Part shown: in pieces, positions 46,364-58,204 of the stretch
Layout: every line of letters begins with the position of its first letter
Numbering within the stretch: position 1 is the stretch's first letter
Assembly (NCBI GenBank): GCA_022453515.1
Contig: JAJNNY010000022.1
Span: 310,001 to 374,000, forward strand
DNA: 64,000 nt
DNA from: Astrocystis sublimbata
Taxonomy: Eukaryota > Ascomycota > Sordariomycetes > Xylariales > Xylariaceae
Reading direction: 5' to 3'
The notes under the pieces: generated by a model
The model's database searches: none
Seen by the model: the letters and a program-made list of their open reading frames with translations, nothing else
What the model was told of the DNA's origin: nothing
Program-made: the position numbers and the translations under genes

Positions 46364-48380
46364 CCTTGCTCACAGCATATTGAAATCACATATTGCATAT
46401 TGATTGAAGGAAAACGGAGCGGACGGGATCTTGGCAACAATCTAAATACCCCAATGCTGATTTCATCCACCCAGCTACGGCTGGTTCAAAGCAAGTCAGA
46501 CATTTTTGCATTTGTCATGGAGTTAGAATGTTTTGTGTTTCATGCGTTTGGTCTGATTTTGGCGCGGGAAATAAGGGTTGGAGACCAAGAGAGGGGGAAC
46601 CATTTGGAAGGGAAGGGAAAGGACAAGAAAGGAAAGAAGAGACGGCAATCAATTTTTTCGCCAGCACCACGCGGTCGTTTTTGTCAAAATCAACAACCTC
46701 ATTCGTTTCCGGTTTTGCTTCGTCTTCTCGACTTATAGCGTTTCGTTTTGCTTTTGCTTCTTCGAAATTCCATGCAACAAATACCCTCGCTGCGGCTCTC
46801 AAAAACTCATCACATCTACAAACCCATTTATTATCCAATATTACAACTGTGGTTCTGCATCTTGAAAGAAAGCGTGTGAGCGAGCATGAGGGAATCTGGT
46901 CTGGGCACCAATCTACCCAACTCGCCGAGCGAGGCTGGACGATTTAATGAAAAATTGTGGCAGGGGCAAGACGGAGGGACGCCTGTCTTGTTGGACTAAT
47001 GTATTTGCCAGTTGCGGCACTATAGGGAAGTGATGGCGGAAGGGTGTTGTGATCATAGAGGATCTGAGATCTGACTTGATGGTCTATCTACCTACCTACC
47101 TAATTGCGAGTGGTGGGAATATACAAACCGAATGAGATACTTGCCCCGAGCCCACTCCTTGGTTCCTGGATTGTTGTGATGGTCTCAATCAATTATTGAT
47201 CGGACACAAACCTGCCTTAGATGTATGCGGGACCAAGGTTATACACGGCCGTCTTAAGTCAGTATCCAACCACGTGGATGTGTCCTACTGCGTATGTGCA
47301 GCCACGTTTCGCGTGACATTGCGCACGCTTTCTCTGTTCTGTGTCCATCTTCCGCATCGGCTAACCACGGGATAAATACCAAAAGACTGGTTCATTCGGC
47401 GTTTCGATATTATCGTCAGAAGCGCCTGCGCCCCAAACACAGTTCCCTCGAAACTGTCTAGACTTGGGATTCCAGAGTTGTGATCACGCCCTTACAAGAT
47501 ACATCCTTGCTGGCCCGGCTGTTTCGCGTCTTCTGTTTCTGTGTTGCGCGGGAACGGGAGAACGGGATCAGAGGCCTGGGCCGGATGACGTGGCGTTTGG
47601 TGTGAACGTTGCCAATTTTGCTAATTTGGCTGGAAGCAGTAGGTAGGCAGGCAGGTGAGGTGTATGTATGTATAAGGATGTATCTATAAGCAAGCCAGTG
47701 TATGAGTGAGATGAATGCAGTTACTAAGTAACTGATCGAAGTGGAGTTGACGGACGTCCGCCTCGTGGTTTGAACTGGGTGACGCAGGGATGGAGCTTGT
47801 TGTCTACGTAGGTAAGTATGATTGATGATTGGTCTTTCGTCTAGTCTTGCACCAACCAACTGAGCACACACGCTTTGGTTTCATAGCCTCAAGTCAGCTT
47901 CTTGCGCAGCAAAAAATGTGTCATGACGCTGAATCCTTGAAATTATTTACTCGTGTCACGTTGTGACTGTGAAGGTGTGGAAGGAGAGCCGGAATCTTGG
48001 GAGTAGGTGGCCTTCCTACCTGCTAGCAGTGCTCTGTCACTCCTACTTTTAAGGCACATCATGTGGTTATTCTTTGCTTGACATATCACTGATGCTCGGA
48101 ACATGGCGGTGATCTTTCAACATGACTCTTGAATCGTTACATCATACGCGTATCTCATCGTGATGATAAATCTTTCTATGTCCAGTCACACCGCGATGCT
48201 GGGCTGGGGAAGCCACTTGCCCAGTCATGCTTACAACAGCTCTCTCTCTGTCTCTCTGTCCCTCTCGCCGCCCTCCAGATCTTCTCTCCTACAACCCATA
48301 CCGCTCCTCCTCAACCATCACTCACAGCCCTCCCTTCTCCCATCCTCAGCTCAGACTCGAAAGGAAAAAAACTTTCCGAC
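46364..48380. other. Intergenic, 2 kb
   Basis: 3' region of the preceding gene, then no supported gene. A minus-strand frame at 47458-47871 lacks motifs and is rejected. Confidence 0.5.
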
Positions 48381-48853
48381 TTAGAAGCCCTGTCTCTCGA
48401 CCTGCTCCTTAGCAGCCTGGATGGTGGCGGCGGCGTTGTTGTCGACGAAGCCGCAGCCGGTCTTGCCCGCCTGCAGCGAGGCGGCCTCGGCGCTGCAGAT
48501 GCCGACGGCGCCCCCGCCGATGGCGGCCGTGGCGCCGCCCGCGCAGCACGCCGACGAGCAGTCGGCGTCGTTGACGCACCCGCCCGTGATGAACTGCTGG
48601 CTGTTGCCGTTGCCGACGTCGCGGGCGCCGGCGTCGTTGGGGGTCAGGGCCATGGCCGTGAGGGCGACTTGAAAAGGGGGGAAAGACACGTTAGTTTACT
48701 TCTGTTTTTTTTTCTGGTTGTGTTGTGTTGTTATGATCAATCTTGTATGATTTGGTGAAGGTATGGGATATGGGATGTGGGGGGGTCAGGAGTCGCAGTA
48801 GTAAAGGGGAAACGCTTACAAGTGAGAGTAGCGAGGATGTTGATGCGAACCAT
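48381..48853 (-). CDS. Small secreted cysteine-rich protein, BAS2-like
   Basis: Two exons on the minus strand, 48853-48820 and 48667-48381, give 106 aa. The first exon supplies MVRINILATLT and the splice continues F-ALTAMA, forming a clean signal peptide (about residues 1-18). The mature protein has six Cys: QFITGGCVNDADC, SSACC, GICSAE and KTGCGF. This pattern (QFITG.C..D.DC.S.CCA......C......GKTGCGF) matches the biotrophy-associated secreted protein 2 type found in Magnaporthe and Colletotrichum. Members are secreted, some during host invasion; biochemical role unknown. The intron is 152 nt, long for this genome, and ends AAG. The C-terminal helix (AATIQAAKEQVERQGF) is free of Cys. Confidence 0.85.
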
Positions 48854-50163
48854 TTTGGCGGTGTTGAAAAGGGTGAGATACTCGAGATGTGTATTTGATG
48901 AGGGTTTTTGGGTAAGAAGCGGAGTCGACACCAGGTCGTTGTTGCTGAATTAAAGTAGTATTATTGAAATAGTCGGACTAGCCGAGAGAGAGTCGATGAG
49001 TTTGAAAAAGATGAGTGAGCGATCAAAAAGGTGATGATGGACTGAAAAGAACAGATCAAAGGCAATGGGATCCCCAAGTCGCTTTATACGTGCGCGTATC
49101 CATGCCTCATGGTACGTCCCGCTCGCCAATATCACGACTTGTATTATTCCTCGTTGACAAGAATAGTCTATCGTAGTATCTGCGACTACAACATACTCGC
49201 GCGGTCTGTTCCATCCGGTTGGTATGGCATGCACACATGCCAAATGTCGTGTCATGCTGCGGACCTGCTGTTCTGCCGCTGCACGGCTGAAACCGCAGCC
49301 GGCTGGTGTGCCGGGGCAAGACTGGGGCTGCCCGTCGCAGATCCGTTTGCCGGCATCAACATCGGGAAGGGAGTAGCGAACATGTCACGATGAGAGCGTG
49401 ACATTGGTGGGGATATGTCAGCATGCGAGGCAATGCTGGAGGTTGTGCCGTCGAAAAACCATGCGCCCCAGGGTATCATGCTATTCAGATGACAGTTGAC
49501 CTGGCTGTCGATCGGGAGGTTAATGTTTGATGTTCGTTGTCAGATTGTCGATTGTGCCAAGCTCTACCAAAGCCAACAGGGGTCGGGGTTGGGGTCGGGG
49601 TCAAAAACAAGGAGACAGACCAGAGACAACCATCAAATCGGAGGCTTCAAGTGCGAATCCCAAGCAGCCGTGTTTGTGCAAGTACTCTGAGTTTTTCCCA
49701 ACGTATTGTAAATAGACTTAAAGCGCTCGAAGCCTCGGTGCATTTCTAGACAATTGGATGCCAGTACGTAAGGGAATAGCTCGTACATGGCATATAACAA
49801 CCCAGGTCATACCCATCGTCCCTCCACTCAAAGTGTTTCACAAGCCTATATCGTACTTCAATATGAAAGCTGTCATTGAATAGCGAAAGTTTCACTAATC
49901 CTAGGACGAGGGTTTCCGGGTAGAATTGAAGATTCTTGTCTGCACATCGTGTATGCCATTGGCTTCTGCATCTCTTTGCAATGAGAAAGGATGGACCAAG
50001 CTCGCCAAGCAAGTCACAGAGGCGTGAACCTGACATGTCAGCAACAATAGGTAATTCTACCTACGAGTGTTATGAGTTGCCTGTTCTCGGGGTCATAAAA
50101 ACGGAATGTTTGAATATTTGCGTTGGCAACGTAGGGCTATGGGCGGCCGTATGATTATTACCA
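48854..50163. other. Intergenic with G-rich tract
   Basis: Promoter of the secreted-protein gene and 3' region of the ZW10-like gene. It contains four GGGG runs at 49579-49600. No gene seen. Confidence 0.5.
49579..49600 (+). repeat. Four GGGG runs, G-quadruplex-capable
   Basis: GGGG at 49579, 49585, 49591 and 49597, each separated by TC, TT and TC. This fits the G4 rule with 2-nt loops on the plus strand. Confidence 0.7.
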
Positions 50164-53013
50164 CTAAGCTAAACCACGAGGATCAGGCCGCCCTTGGATC
50201 TCCCGTACGACTTCCCTAGTTCGTGCATTATCTACAAAGCTAAGGCCGATCAGTTCAACGACCTCATCGACAGTAAAATAAAGGCCAAGTTCGCTCTCCA
50301 GCCACAAGAACTTGACATCTTGAAGGTTGCTTTGTAATACTTCGCTGAGATACTTCAGTCGTAGCCAGCTGTCGGCATACTCCGATGTTGACGGTATAGC
50401 GTTCTTGTCTGCGCCAGGTGGGAGGAACAGATCGTCCAATTCTGTAATTCGTGCGATGAGGTTGGCAATATTATAGGCGTCGTCTTGACCGATGCCCGCA
50501 AGATCCATCACGTCGGCAACAACCTTGGACGCAATGGAATCCACTAGAGAGCCCACTGCTTGGCTCCAGGCGGACTTGGCCAATATTTGGGACCAAGATG
50601 CGGCCGTTGTACGGACATAGCTTATGGCATTATCGACTTGGGATTGCAGATCCTCAGAATCTAACCCATCTTGTTGAAGTAGGCTTTGAGAGCCCCCGAG
50701 CAGATCGCGTATGATGGTGCGACAAGTTGCCATTTCTGAAGAGTACGCACGAGTTGCAAAGGATTGCAAAGCCTTTACTTCGTTGTCCAATCGAAGCATG
50801 GTCTTTGCACGCGGCGCGAGATCGCTCCTAGATTTCCACTTCTCGGTGAAGTCAGAAAGTTGTTCTGCGAGGTACGTCGCATCATTGTAAAGGAACCTAA
50901 AGCATGTTAGACGAGTTAAATAGGTGGATGTAGGATGCCGTACATGTTGCCTCCTGCATGGAGTGAGTAGTAGTGCGGTGAGACTGCCCGAAACATGGCC
51001 AACACGAGTGTTGGTAAAGAGAACAGTCCAGGGGCGGCAGCTGCCATTCGATTTCCATCGTTTCTAGAAGAAACGCATTAGCTTGCATATGTATAATGTG
51101 ATAAGCGAACATCGAACGTACCCGACTAGATGTGCCCCGTCTTCTAATAGTGCGAGTATGAGCGCAATGACAGGTTCAGGCATCGACGATATGTTGTATG
51201 TTTCTTTCAATGTTAGCTCGTGGGTAGAGTTGGTTGGTTGTGTTGATTGAGCCCCTGTCGAGGTTTCTTTGGTAACGCCCGCAGCATCATCCTCATCTCC
51301 CCAACCCCATGCGTCCGCAGAGTCGTCTTCATCGGTCGGATCGCTAGGTTTGGGTTGCGTATCGGCAACTGCTGTATTTGCCTCATTACCATCGTCATCT
51401 CCCCAGCCCCATGCATCAGCACCATCGTCACCCTCGCCCACTCCTTGGCTAGGTGTTTGTTTTTGTTGATGACCGTCGTTAGCAACATCATCACCATCAT
51501 CCCAGGCTGAGTCCCAGCTATCGCCGTTCACAGGGACGGCAGTATCCTGAGCAAGTTTTCGCCCCTCCTCTTTGGACACAGTCTGTGTTTCGACTCGCTC
51601 GATTTCTTTCGACGCACCTAGTCCTTGCGACAGTTTCGTTCGTATCGAGTCCAGCGCTGTTTCCCTGCACTTAGCAAGCCATACGCGTGGAACATTTTGT
51701 ACCCATTCCTGGAGCTCTTCAATCCCTGAATACCCTAAAACTCCAACACGAGTACAGAATGATTCTGTTGCGTCAATATTACTCTGGAAATCACCCATGT
51801 CGTTCAAAGACGTTGGGACTTCAGGTTCGAGCCAGGTAGTGATGATGTAAGGCACGAGATCGGGCATCATGACACTCGATAATGAATAAACGAGCTCTTC
51901 AGGCAATCGCTCCGACAGATATTCCAGGACAATCTCCAGATCCTGGAAGAGAGATGACACCGTCTTTTCCGCATTTCCAGTCAATTTCAAAGCCGACTAG
52001 AAAGGTTAGCAAAGTCCATAACTCACAGAAAGTATGCCTCACGTTCTCATTTCGAATGGTGGGTACACCTTCCAGCTCGCGACTCGCTCGAGGACGAATC
52101 AGGGTATGTTCCAGGCCGTGCCACAACTCCGACATCTTCTTGTCAACCTCCTTGTAGGCTTTGAGCCCGATAGCGGCATCTGCAAGACTCATCTCCTCAT
52201 CTGAATGATGTTAGTAATGTGACTGTTTGAAGCGCTGATATCATCTCACCTTCCCGCGATTTGGCCACGATGAGTTGACCATTAGGAACATCAATCTGAA
52301 CTAGAGAGTTCCATACGTGATCAAGCACATCGTGCACAGTCGATTTGAGTTCGAAGGCTCGGATATCTAGGAGCTTCATAACGCGACATGATTTACTAAC
52401 GGGGACCTTGTCAAGGGCTGTCCAGGATTCTAGGGAGGACGTCAGCAATCCAAGTGAGCATGCGACAGTGCTGGTATTACCTTCAAGCAGACGGAGCGAC
52501 TGTAGGATGCGTCTTTCGTCTCGCGCCAGCTCAACCTCATCCAGGAGTTTGCCAACACGCTTTATGCTGGTCAAAGCATTGTGCAGCTGATCGTTGTACG
52601 CGGACTCCTGGTGTAGAAAGCTGACCTTGTCTTCGGCGTCTTGTATTGTCTCCCCCGAGACATCTGGCGCTTCAGACCGCCTCACGATGTCACTCGCCCA
52701 GTTACGTGTTCGATTGATGTCATCCTCCAACGATTTCGCATTGGCAACCCACTGACTCACGTCAGATGCGGTGTCTTCGTTGATGACGTGTATATCGGCC
52801 TGGTCAATAGTCGGTCAGCTTCAACGGTGCTTCAGCGATGCTTGCCTGCGAACGCACTTCAAGCTTTGATTTGGCAGAAGCTAGGGATTCTAATGCCGGG
52901 GCGAGATGATGGACGTCGAGACGGCTTGAAGAAATGTCTTCGTCGGGAAATTGGCCATGTAAAGCGAAATCGACCAGAGCATGACCAATTCGACCAGTTT
53001 CGATATCTGTCAT
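50164..53013 (-). CDS. ZW10/Dsl1-type vesicle-tethering protein
   Basis: Seven exons on the minus strand, 53013-52858, 52799-52481, 52429-52250, 52200-52043, 51996-51122, 51063-50944 and 50896-50164, give 846 aa. All joins keep frame. The N-terminus (MTDIETGRIGHALVDFALHG) leads into helical coiled regions (HVINEDTASDVSQWVANAK, LLDEVELARDERRILQSLRL). The C-terminal third (HYYSLHAGGNM|FLYNDATYLAEQL ... ELDDLFLPPGADKN ... LKYLSEVLQSNLQDVKFLW) matches ZW10. ZW10 works in the NRZ/Dsl1 complex that tethers COPI vesicles to the ER; kinetochore duty is a metazoan addition. An acidic loop at about 428-510 carries two ADAWGWGD-E/D motifs (W467/W469, W501/W503) plus SWDSAW. The 51-nt intron 52430-52480 is a multiple of three with no stop. 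Confidence 0.88.
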
Positions 53014-54251
53014 ATCTGCTGCGGAGTATTGCGATCACGTTGTGGTTCGATCGTGTATATGGGGGGGTTCGGGTGCAGAGACGGGACGGCGAGTCCGTAG
53101 GGCGATGCCACGACGGAAATGGTGGGAGGATGCCTCGAATTTCCGGTCGTTTGGAGTGTTGCGTCAGCTCGTGATTCTTGAGATAGAATACATCGCATGA
53201 CAAGCTTGAAGGAGGCTCGAGTCTTGGCGTGTAGATAGGTTGGCGCAGGCAAGCTGTGGCTGAAATGGCGTATGAATCAATGGTGGTGGTACGTGTCATG
53301 ACAGCTTCAAACATCGTACTATGTGTCGCCAACATGTCATCGTCCAAGGGCACAGGACCGTAGATTGGACCAGCCAGACACTGTACAATTCCAGAGCTAC
53401 CTCTGTCCCTCCACATTAGGTACATAGTACGCGTCGTGTCCTTGGTGAGGACCTATCGCTTATCGATTGTCTACCCCTGCGTGGAAGGTGGTAAGGCACC
53501 CCGCCACGACCTAGTGGCAACCCCCCAAAGTCAAAAGGTCGATAGCGGGGTAGGTATGTAGGTACCACCAGCTCGTGGTTGAGGGGCGACATCTGACAGC
53601 CGAGACATCATACCGTATTCAGGTTTATTTGGTGTTACCGCAGCGTATCAAGCTCACCATCAATTGACTGTCTCAACAGCCGAACGAAGGGAGAGCCAGG
53701 TCCTTTTGAGCAGCTTCACTTCTGTCTTTCATGTGTTGCCCCGTCGGTTATTCTCCGTTTCATAAATCTGATTTATTATCTTGAGGCCGAACCTCAGGGC
53801 TCAGTTCCGAAATACCTTCCCCAGTCTTATAGAGAAGTTCTCCCATCTCTCACCTCGCTTTCCTTGGCATCCAACCTCCAACAGACTGCCTTCTCATCCC
53901 GCCCACCTTACCTCGTCGCCTGATCCCGTTGTCAGCGAAAAGCGCATTGCAATCGCCGGCATCCTCTGTCCTGGCTGGACCAACAACTTTCAATCAGATT
54001 GCAACCTTCGGGTTCCGATCTTCGTTGAAATCCCATTGGCCATTATTTGTGCCTCAGCAGTGCTTTAGGTATGTCAGATTTTATGCCCGAGCTGGGGTAT
54101 CGAGCACTCCCATTGGCTTTCATCACGCGCTGCCTTGCCCTTCCAACGGCCCAGCATCGTCTAGGTGTATTGTCGGACTAAGGCATCAACTACCTATCTT
54201 TGTGGGGTTGAACAGGATCTTCACCTCCATTCCAAAACTGCTGCCAACACG
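53014..54251. other. Intergenic between divergent genes
   Basis: 1.2 kb holding the promoters of the ZW10-like gene (-) and the M16 protease (+). CT-rich sequence from about 53800 is probably the 5' leader of the latter. No other gene seen. Confidence 0.5.
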
Positions 54252-54646
54252 ATGCCTGCTCCACTACCGTCGCGGACGGCTGTCTTTGCTGTCCTGACTG
54301 CCACTCTCGCTATCTTCTGTTCACATGTCTACAATAATCTAGGGTATGCCTATCGCCGTTCTTGGGAGCAAGGCTTTCTATCTTTGAAGCTTTGGTATTA
54401 TGGTTCATGATGTATCATGATATAGATTTACACTGGTGTGCAAGTGCCGTCTGACATGCGGGAGCAAAAATCTCCTGATATACCCTTATCCTTGTACCCG
54501 TACTATATGTGTGTGCTTACCATTGCATCATTGTCATATGTAGCATAAAGAAACTTCTCTCTTTTTCGTGCTGCTTCGGCCACTCAAAATCTCTCAACTG
54601 ACTGACGGTTAGATTTGGTCCGTTATCACGGTTTTACTCTCATACG
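54252..54646 (+). other. Possible alternative N-terminal exon of the M16 protease
   Basis: ATG 54252 opens MPAPLPSRTAVFAVLTATLA and continues IFCSHVYNNLG. A GTATGC donor at 54344 and a TTAG acceptor at 54612, after CTGACTGAC, join in phase 2 to FGPLSRFYSHT, directly in frame with the downstream M. The result is a 42-residue extension with one hydrophobic stretch. If not translated, the same intron is a 5' UTR intron. Confidence 0.5.
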
Positions 54647-57600
54647 ATGGGTTCCCAAGGCCCCAGTGTACGCTTTCGCAAGCTTCAAAGTTTCGAGACT
54701 GATTATGCACCCACCACAATCACTCAATATGAATCAGAGCGTAGCGGTATGCAGGTTATCGTGGCCGATCGGAAGGGCCCAAAGGTCAACGGATATTTTA
54801 CCTTGGCCACTGAGATTTTCGACGATTCTGGTGCGCCACATACGCTAGAGCATCTTGTCTTTATGGGCTCCAAGAGCTATCAGTACAAAGGACTGCTAGA
54901 CAAGCTGGCCTCGAGAGCATATGGAGGTACAAACGCATGGACTGCTACCGATCACACCGCCTATACCCTCGAGACGGCTGGGTGGGATGGCTTCGCGCAG
55001 ACACTGCCCGTGTATCTTGAGCATTTGGTCGTCCCCACCATCACAGACGCTGCATGTTCAACTGAGGTACATCACTTTGATGGAGAAGGTAATGATGCTG
55101 GTGTTGTATACTCCGAGATGCAAGCCGTGCAGAACCAAGGTTCTGAGCTTATGGACATCAAGGCTCGACGGTTACTCTATCCGGAAAATGTCGGATTTCG
55201 ATATGAGACTGGGGGGATGATGGATGCGCTCCGCGTTCTGACACCAGAAAAGATAAGGGACTTTCACCGGACGATGTATCAACCGAGAAATATGTGTGTC
55301 ATTATCATTGGCGAGGTAGATCACGATCACCTTCTCCAGATACTTGACTCATTCGAGGAAAGTGTGAAAGACGACATCCCGCCCCTCGGTGCCCCTTTCC
55401 GTCGCCCATGGATAGAATCTGCCCAACCACCCCCTCTCAAGGAAACAACCATCGAGACAGTCGAGTTTCCGGAAGAGGACGAGTCAGTCGGAGATGTATT
55501 GATAGGGTTCTTCGGACCCAACTGTACGAACGTCACCGAAACGACCGCTCTTAACGTCCTTCTAACCTACCTGTGTGGCTCTTCGGTTGCCGTTTTGGAA
55601 AACGTGATGGTGGAGAAAGAAGAGCTCGCAAGTTCGATATCATATTGGTGGGATGCACGTCCGAACTCGGTGATCTGGTTCCAGCCCACAGGTGTATCTA
55701 CCGAGAAGCTTCAGTTTGTGGAGCAGCGACTTATCTCGCTCCTGAAAGAGGTAGCCTCGAAGCCTCTGGATTTGAAATACATAAACGAGTGCATTCAACG
55801 AGAAAAGCGGCAAGTCAAGGCACAGGCAGAAGAGTCCGAATCCTTCTATGCGAACAACATCATCACAGATTACCTTTTTGGCGCTAGAGACGGCTCAACA
55901 TTGAAAGATTTGGCGAGTCTGGGCGAGTACGAACGTCTCGAGTCCTGGACCGATGATCAGTGGCGAGACTTCTTGCGTCAATGGATATCCGATGCTCACC
56001 ACGTATCTATCCTGGGCAAACCTTCCCTAGAGTTGGCTAACAAACAAAAAGCTGACGAGACTGCTCGGGTTGAAAAGAGAAAGAAGGATTTAGGACCAGA
56101 CGGGTTGGAGGAACTGAAGCAGAAATTGGAAGTGGCTAAGAAGCAAAACGAAGTTGAGATTCCAGACTCCGTGCTCGAAAAGTGGCAAGTGCCTTCAACT
56201 GAGTCTATACACTTCATAGAATCACAGACTGCACGTTCAGGGCTCGCTAGGAAACTAGGTGTTCGCGAGAACTCTGCCCAGAAGCAGGTCGATCAAGCCT
56301 TGAAGGGAGCGCCACTATTCCTTCAATTCGAGGACGTCCCTACGAACTTCGTTCACATTTCCGTACATGTTGGTACGAGTAAGGTACCTAAGAACTACAA
56401 GCCACTTCTGAGCCTTTTCAACGACAACTTCTTCAACACGCCTATTGTTCGAGACGGCAAACGTGTGGATTTCGAGGAAGTCGTCATGGACCTCGAGAAA
56501 GAGACCATTAGCTACAGCTTGGACTCTGGAACAAGAGTCGGTGACTCCGAGAGCTTCTTGATCCGCATGCAGGTCGAGGCAGATAAATATGCCACCGCAG
56601 TCGAATGGATACGGACTATGATGTTCGATAGCATTTTCGATGTGACCCGCTTGAAGGCCGCCGTCTCAAAGCAACTGGCTGATATACCCGAGTCGAAACG
56701 CGACGGCAGGGTAATGTCGAACGAAGTCGAAATTGCCCTACACAATGAACCATCATCTTTGCTTGCGGCAAAGAGAACTCTAGTCAAGGCTACCTACATG
56801 AAGCGACTCAAGAAGATACTGCAGAACGACCCAGATACTGCGATAGCGTGGTTTGAGGAAATCCGGAAGACACTGTTCAATTCGGACAACATTCGTGTCC
56901 TTGTCACAGCGGACGTCTCCCGATCCAAGATCTCAGAGCCAGTCAAGACTTGGGACATACTCGCCAACTCTCTCGCTACAACTCCCACCGATATACAGCC
57001 CATCGTTAAGCCATACACTCTTCTCAATGCCGAGGGTCGAAACCCTGGCTCCATAGGCGCGACTATCATCCCTATGACCACCATTGACAGCTCGTATTCT
57101 GTGAGCTCGGGCAAAGGTCTGTCATCATTCACCGATCCTGCTGTGCCGGCCTTGCTCGTGGCGGTACAGTACCTAGAGACTGTGGAGGGCACATTATGGA
57201 CTGCTGTCCGCGGTAACGGGCTCGCCTATGGTGTCTATTTCGCCAAGGAATTGGATGGCGGCTATTTACACTTCAAGGTCTACCGCTCTCCCTCTGCTTC
57301 GAAAGCCATTGTCGCAGCGCGTGACGCCATCGCAGCACTGGTCAACGGGACTGTCGCGTTCGAGAAGCCGATGATCGAGGGCGCCATTAGCCAGCTTGTC
57401 ATGGGACTAGCTGACGAGCAGGCTACGATGTCGACTGCCGCTATGCAAAACTACGTCGTTGGTGTCGTCCGAGGTCTCGAACCCGACTATAGCCAGCAAA
57501 TGCTCGCCAAGGTCCGCGCTGTTACAGTTGATGATATCAAGGAGGCGATGAAGACTTGGCTTCTCCCAATATTCGAACCGGGTACAAGCAATATTGTTGT

Positions 57601-57877
57601 GTGCTGTGCACATGTCATGGTCGAGGTACATCTTCCCTCTCTTCCGATTGCTGACAAATAAAGAACATGTAATGCTAACATCACCTTATAGAAATTGGAG
57701 AAGGAATTGCAGGAGATGGGCTACAAAACCCAGACCAAGCAGCTGTCAGATTACTACGACGATTATGGGTTGGAGTCTCCCGACGGAGAGGGCGATGAGC
57801 ATGATGACGAAGACGAGGAGATGGGATCCGACGCGTCTGGATCGGAATCGGGAGATTCGGATGAATCTGACGATTGA
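54647..57877 (+). CDS. M16-family zinc metalloprotease (YOL098C/Sdd3-like)
   Basis: Two exons, 54647-57625 and 57692-57877, give 1054 aa from MGSQGPSVRFRKLQ. The inverted zinc motif HTLEH (65-69) is followed by the third ligand in GVVYSEM (E157), so the active site is complete. GGTNAWTATDHTAYTLET is the strand typical of the family. Length and sequence fit the one-chain M16C-like group that includes yeast YOL098C and C. elegans C05D11.1, related to insulin-degrading enzyme and presequence protease; natural substrate unknown. The second exon codes a very acidic Asp/Glu/Ser tail after KQLSDYYDDYGLES. Upstream, 54252-54343 and 54613-54646 can be spliced in frame to add 42 residues with a hydrophobic segment. 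Confidence 0.93.
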
Positions 57878-58204
57878 ACAGCATCCCTAGTGTTGTTTGA
57901 TAATCTTCGAAGCTCTCACGCACGCACATTGCACAAGAGATAAGGATTTGCAGCCTGTAAAGAGTAAAATGGTGCGTTTAGATCGCTGATATGCTTGCTG
58001 TATATAGAATCCGTATCTTTCGTGTTAGTAATTTTGGAATTGCTTGATGTTTGCTGCTTTCTGAATTAAGATTTCCCGAGCTTTGTGAAAGAATGAGCTC
58101 ATTACGAATATAGGCGCGACAGATACTTCCAGTCATGTGTTTAGCCTTTGACCGAGCGGTTGGCCGAGAAGAGCGCACAATACCATCCATTGCTGCTCTG
58201 ATCA
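57878..58204. other. Intergenic between convergent genes
   Basis: 3' ends of the M16 protease (+) and the SRPBCC-like gene (-). Nothing else. Confidence 0.5.

Noticed and set aside
47458..47871. 137-codon minus-strand frame with a hydrophobic stretch
   Set aside because: No motif, no splice support, and it crosses TAGGTA/GTATGT simple sequence.
48129..48758. 209-codon plus-strand frame over the BAS2-like gene
   Set aside because: Ala/Gly/Val-rich antisense shadow; the minus strand has signal peptide, Cys pattern and intron.
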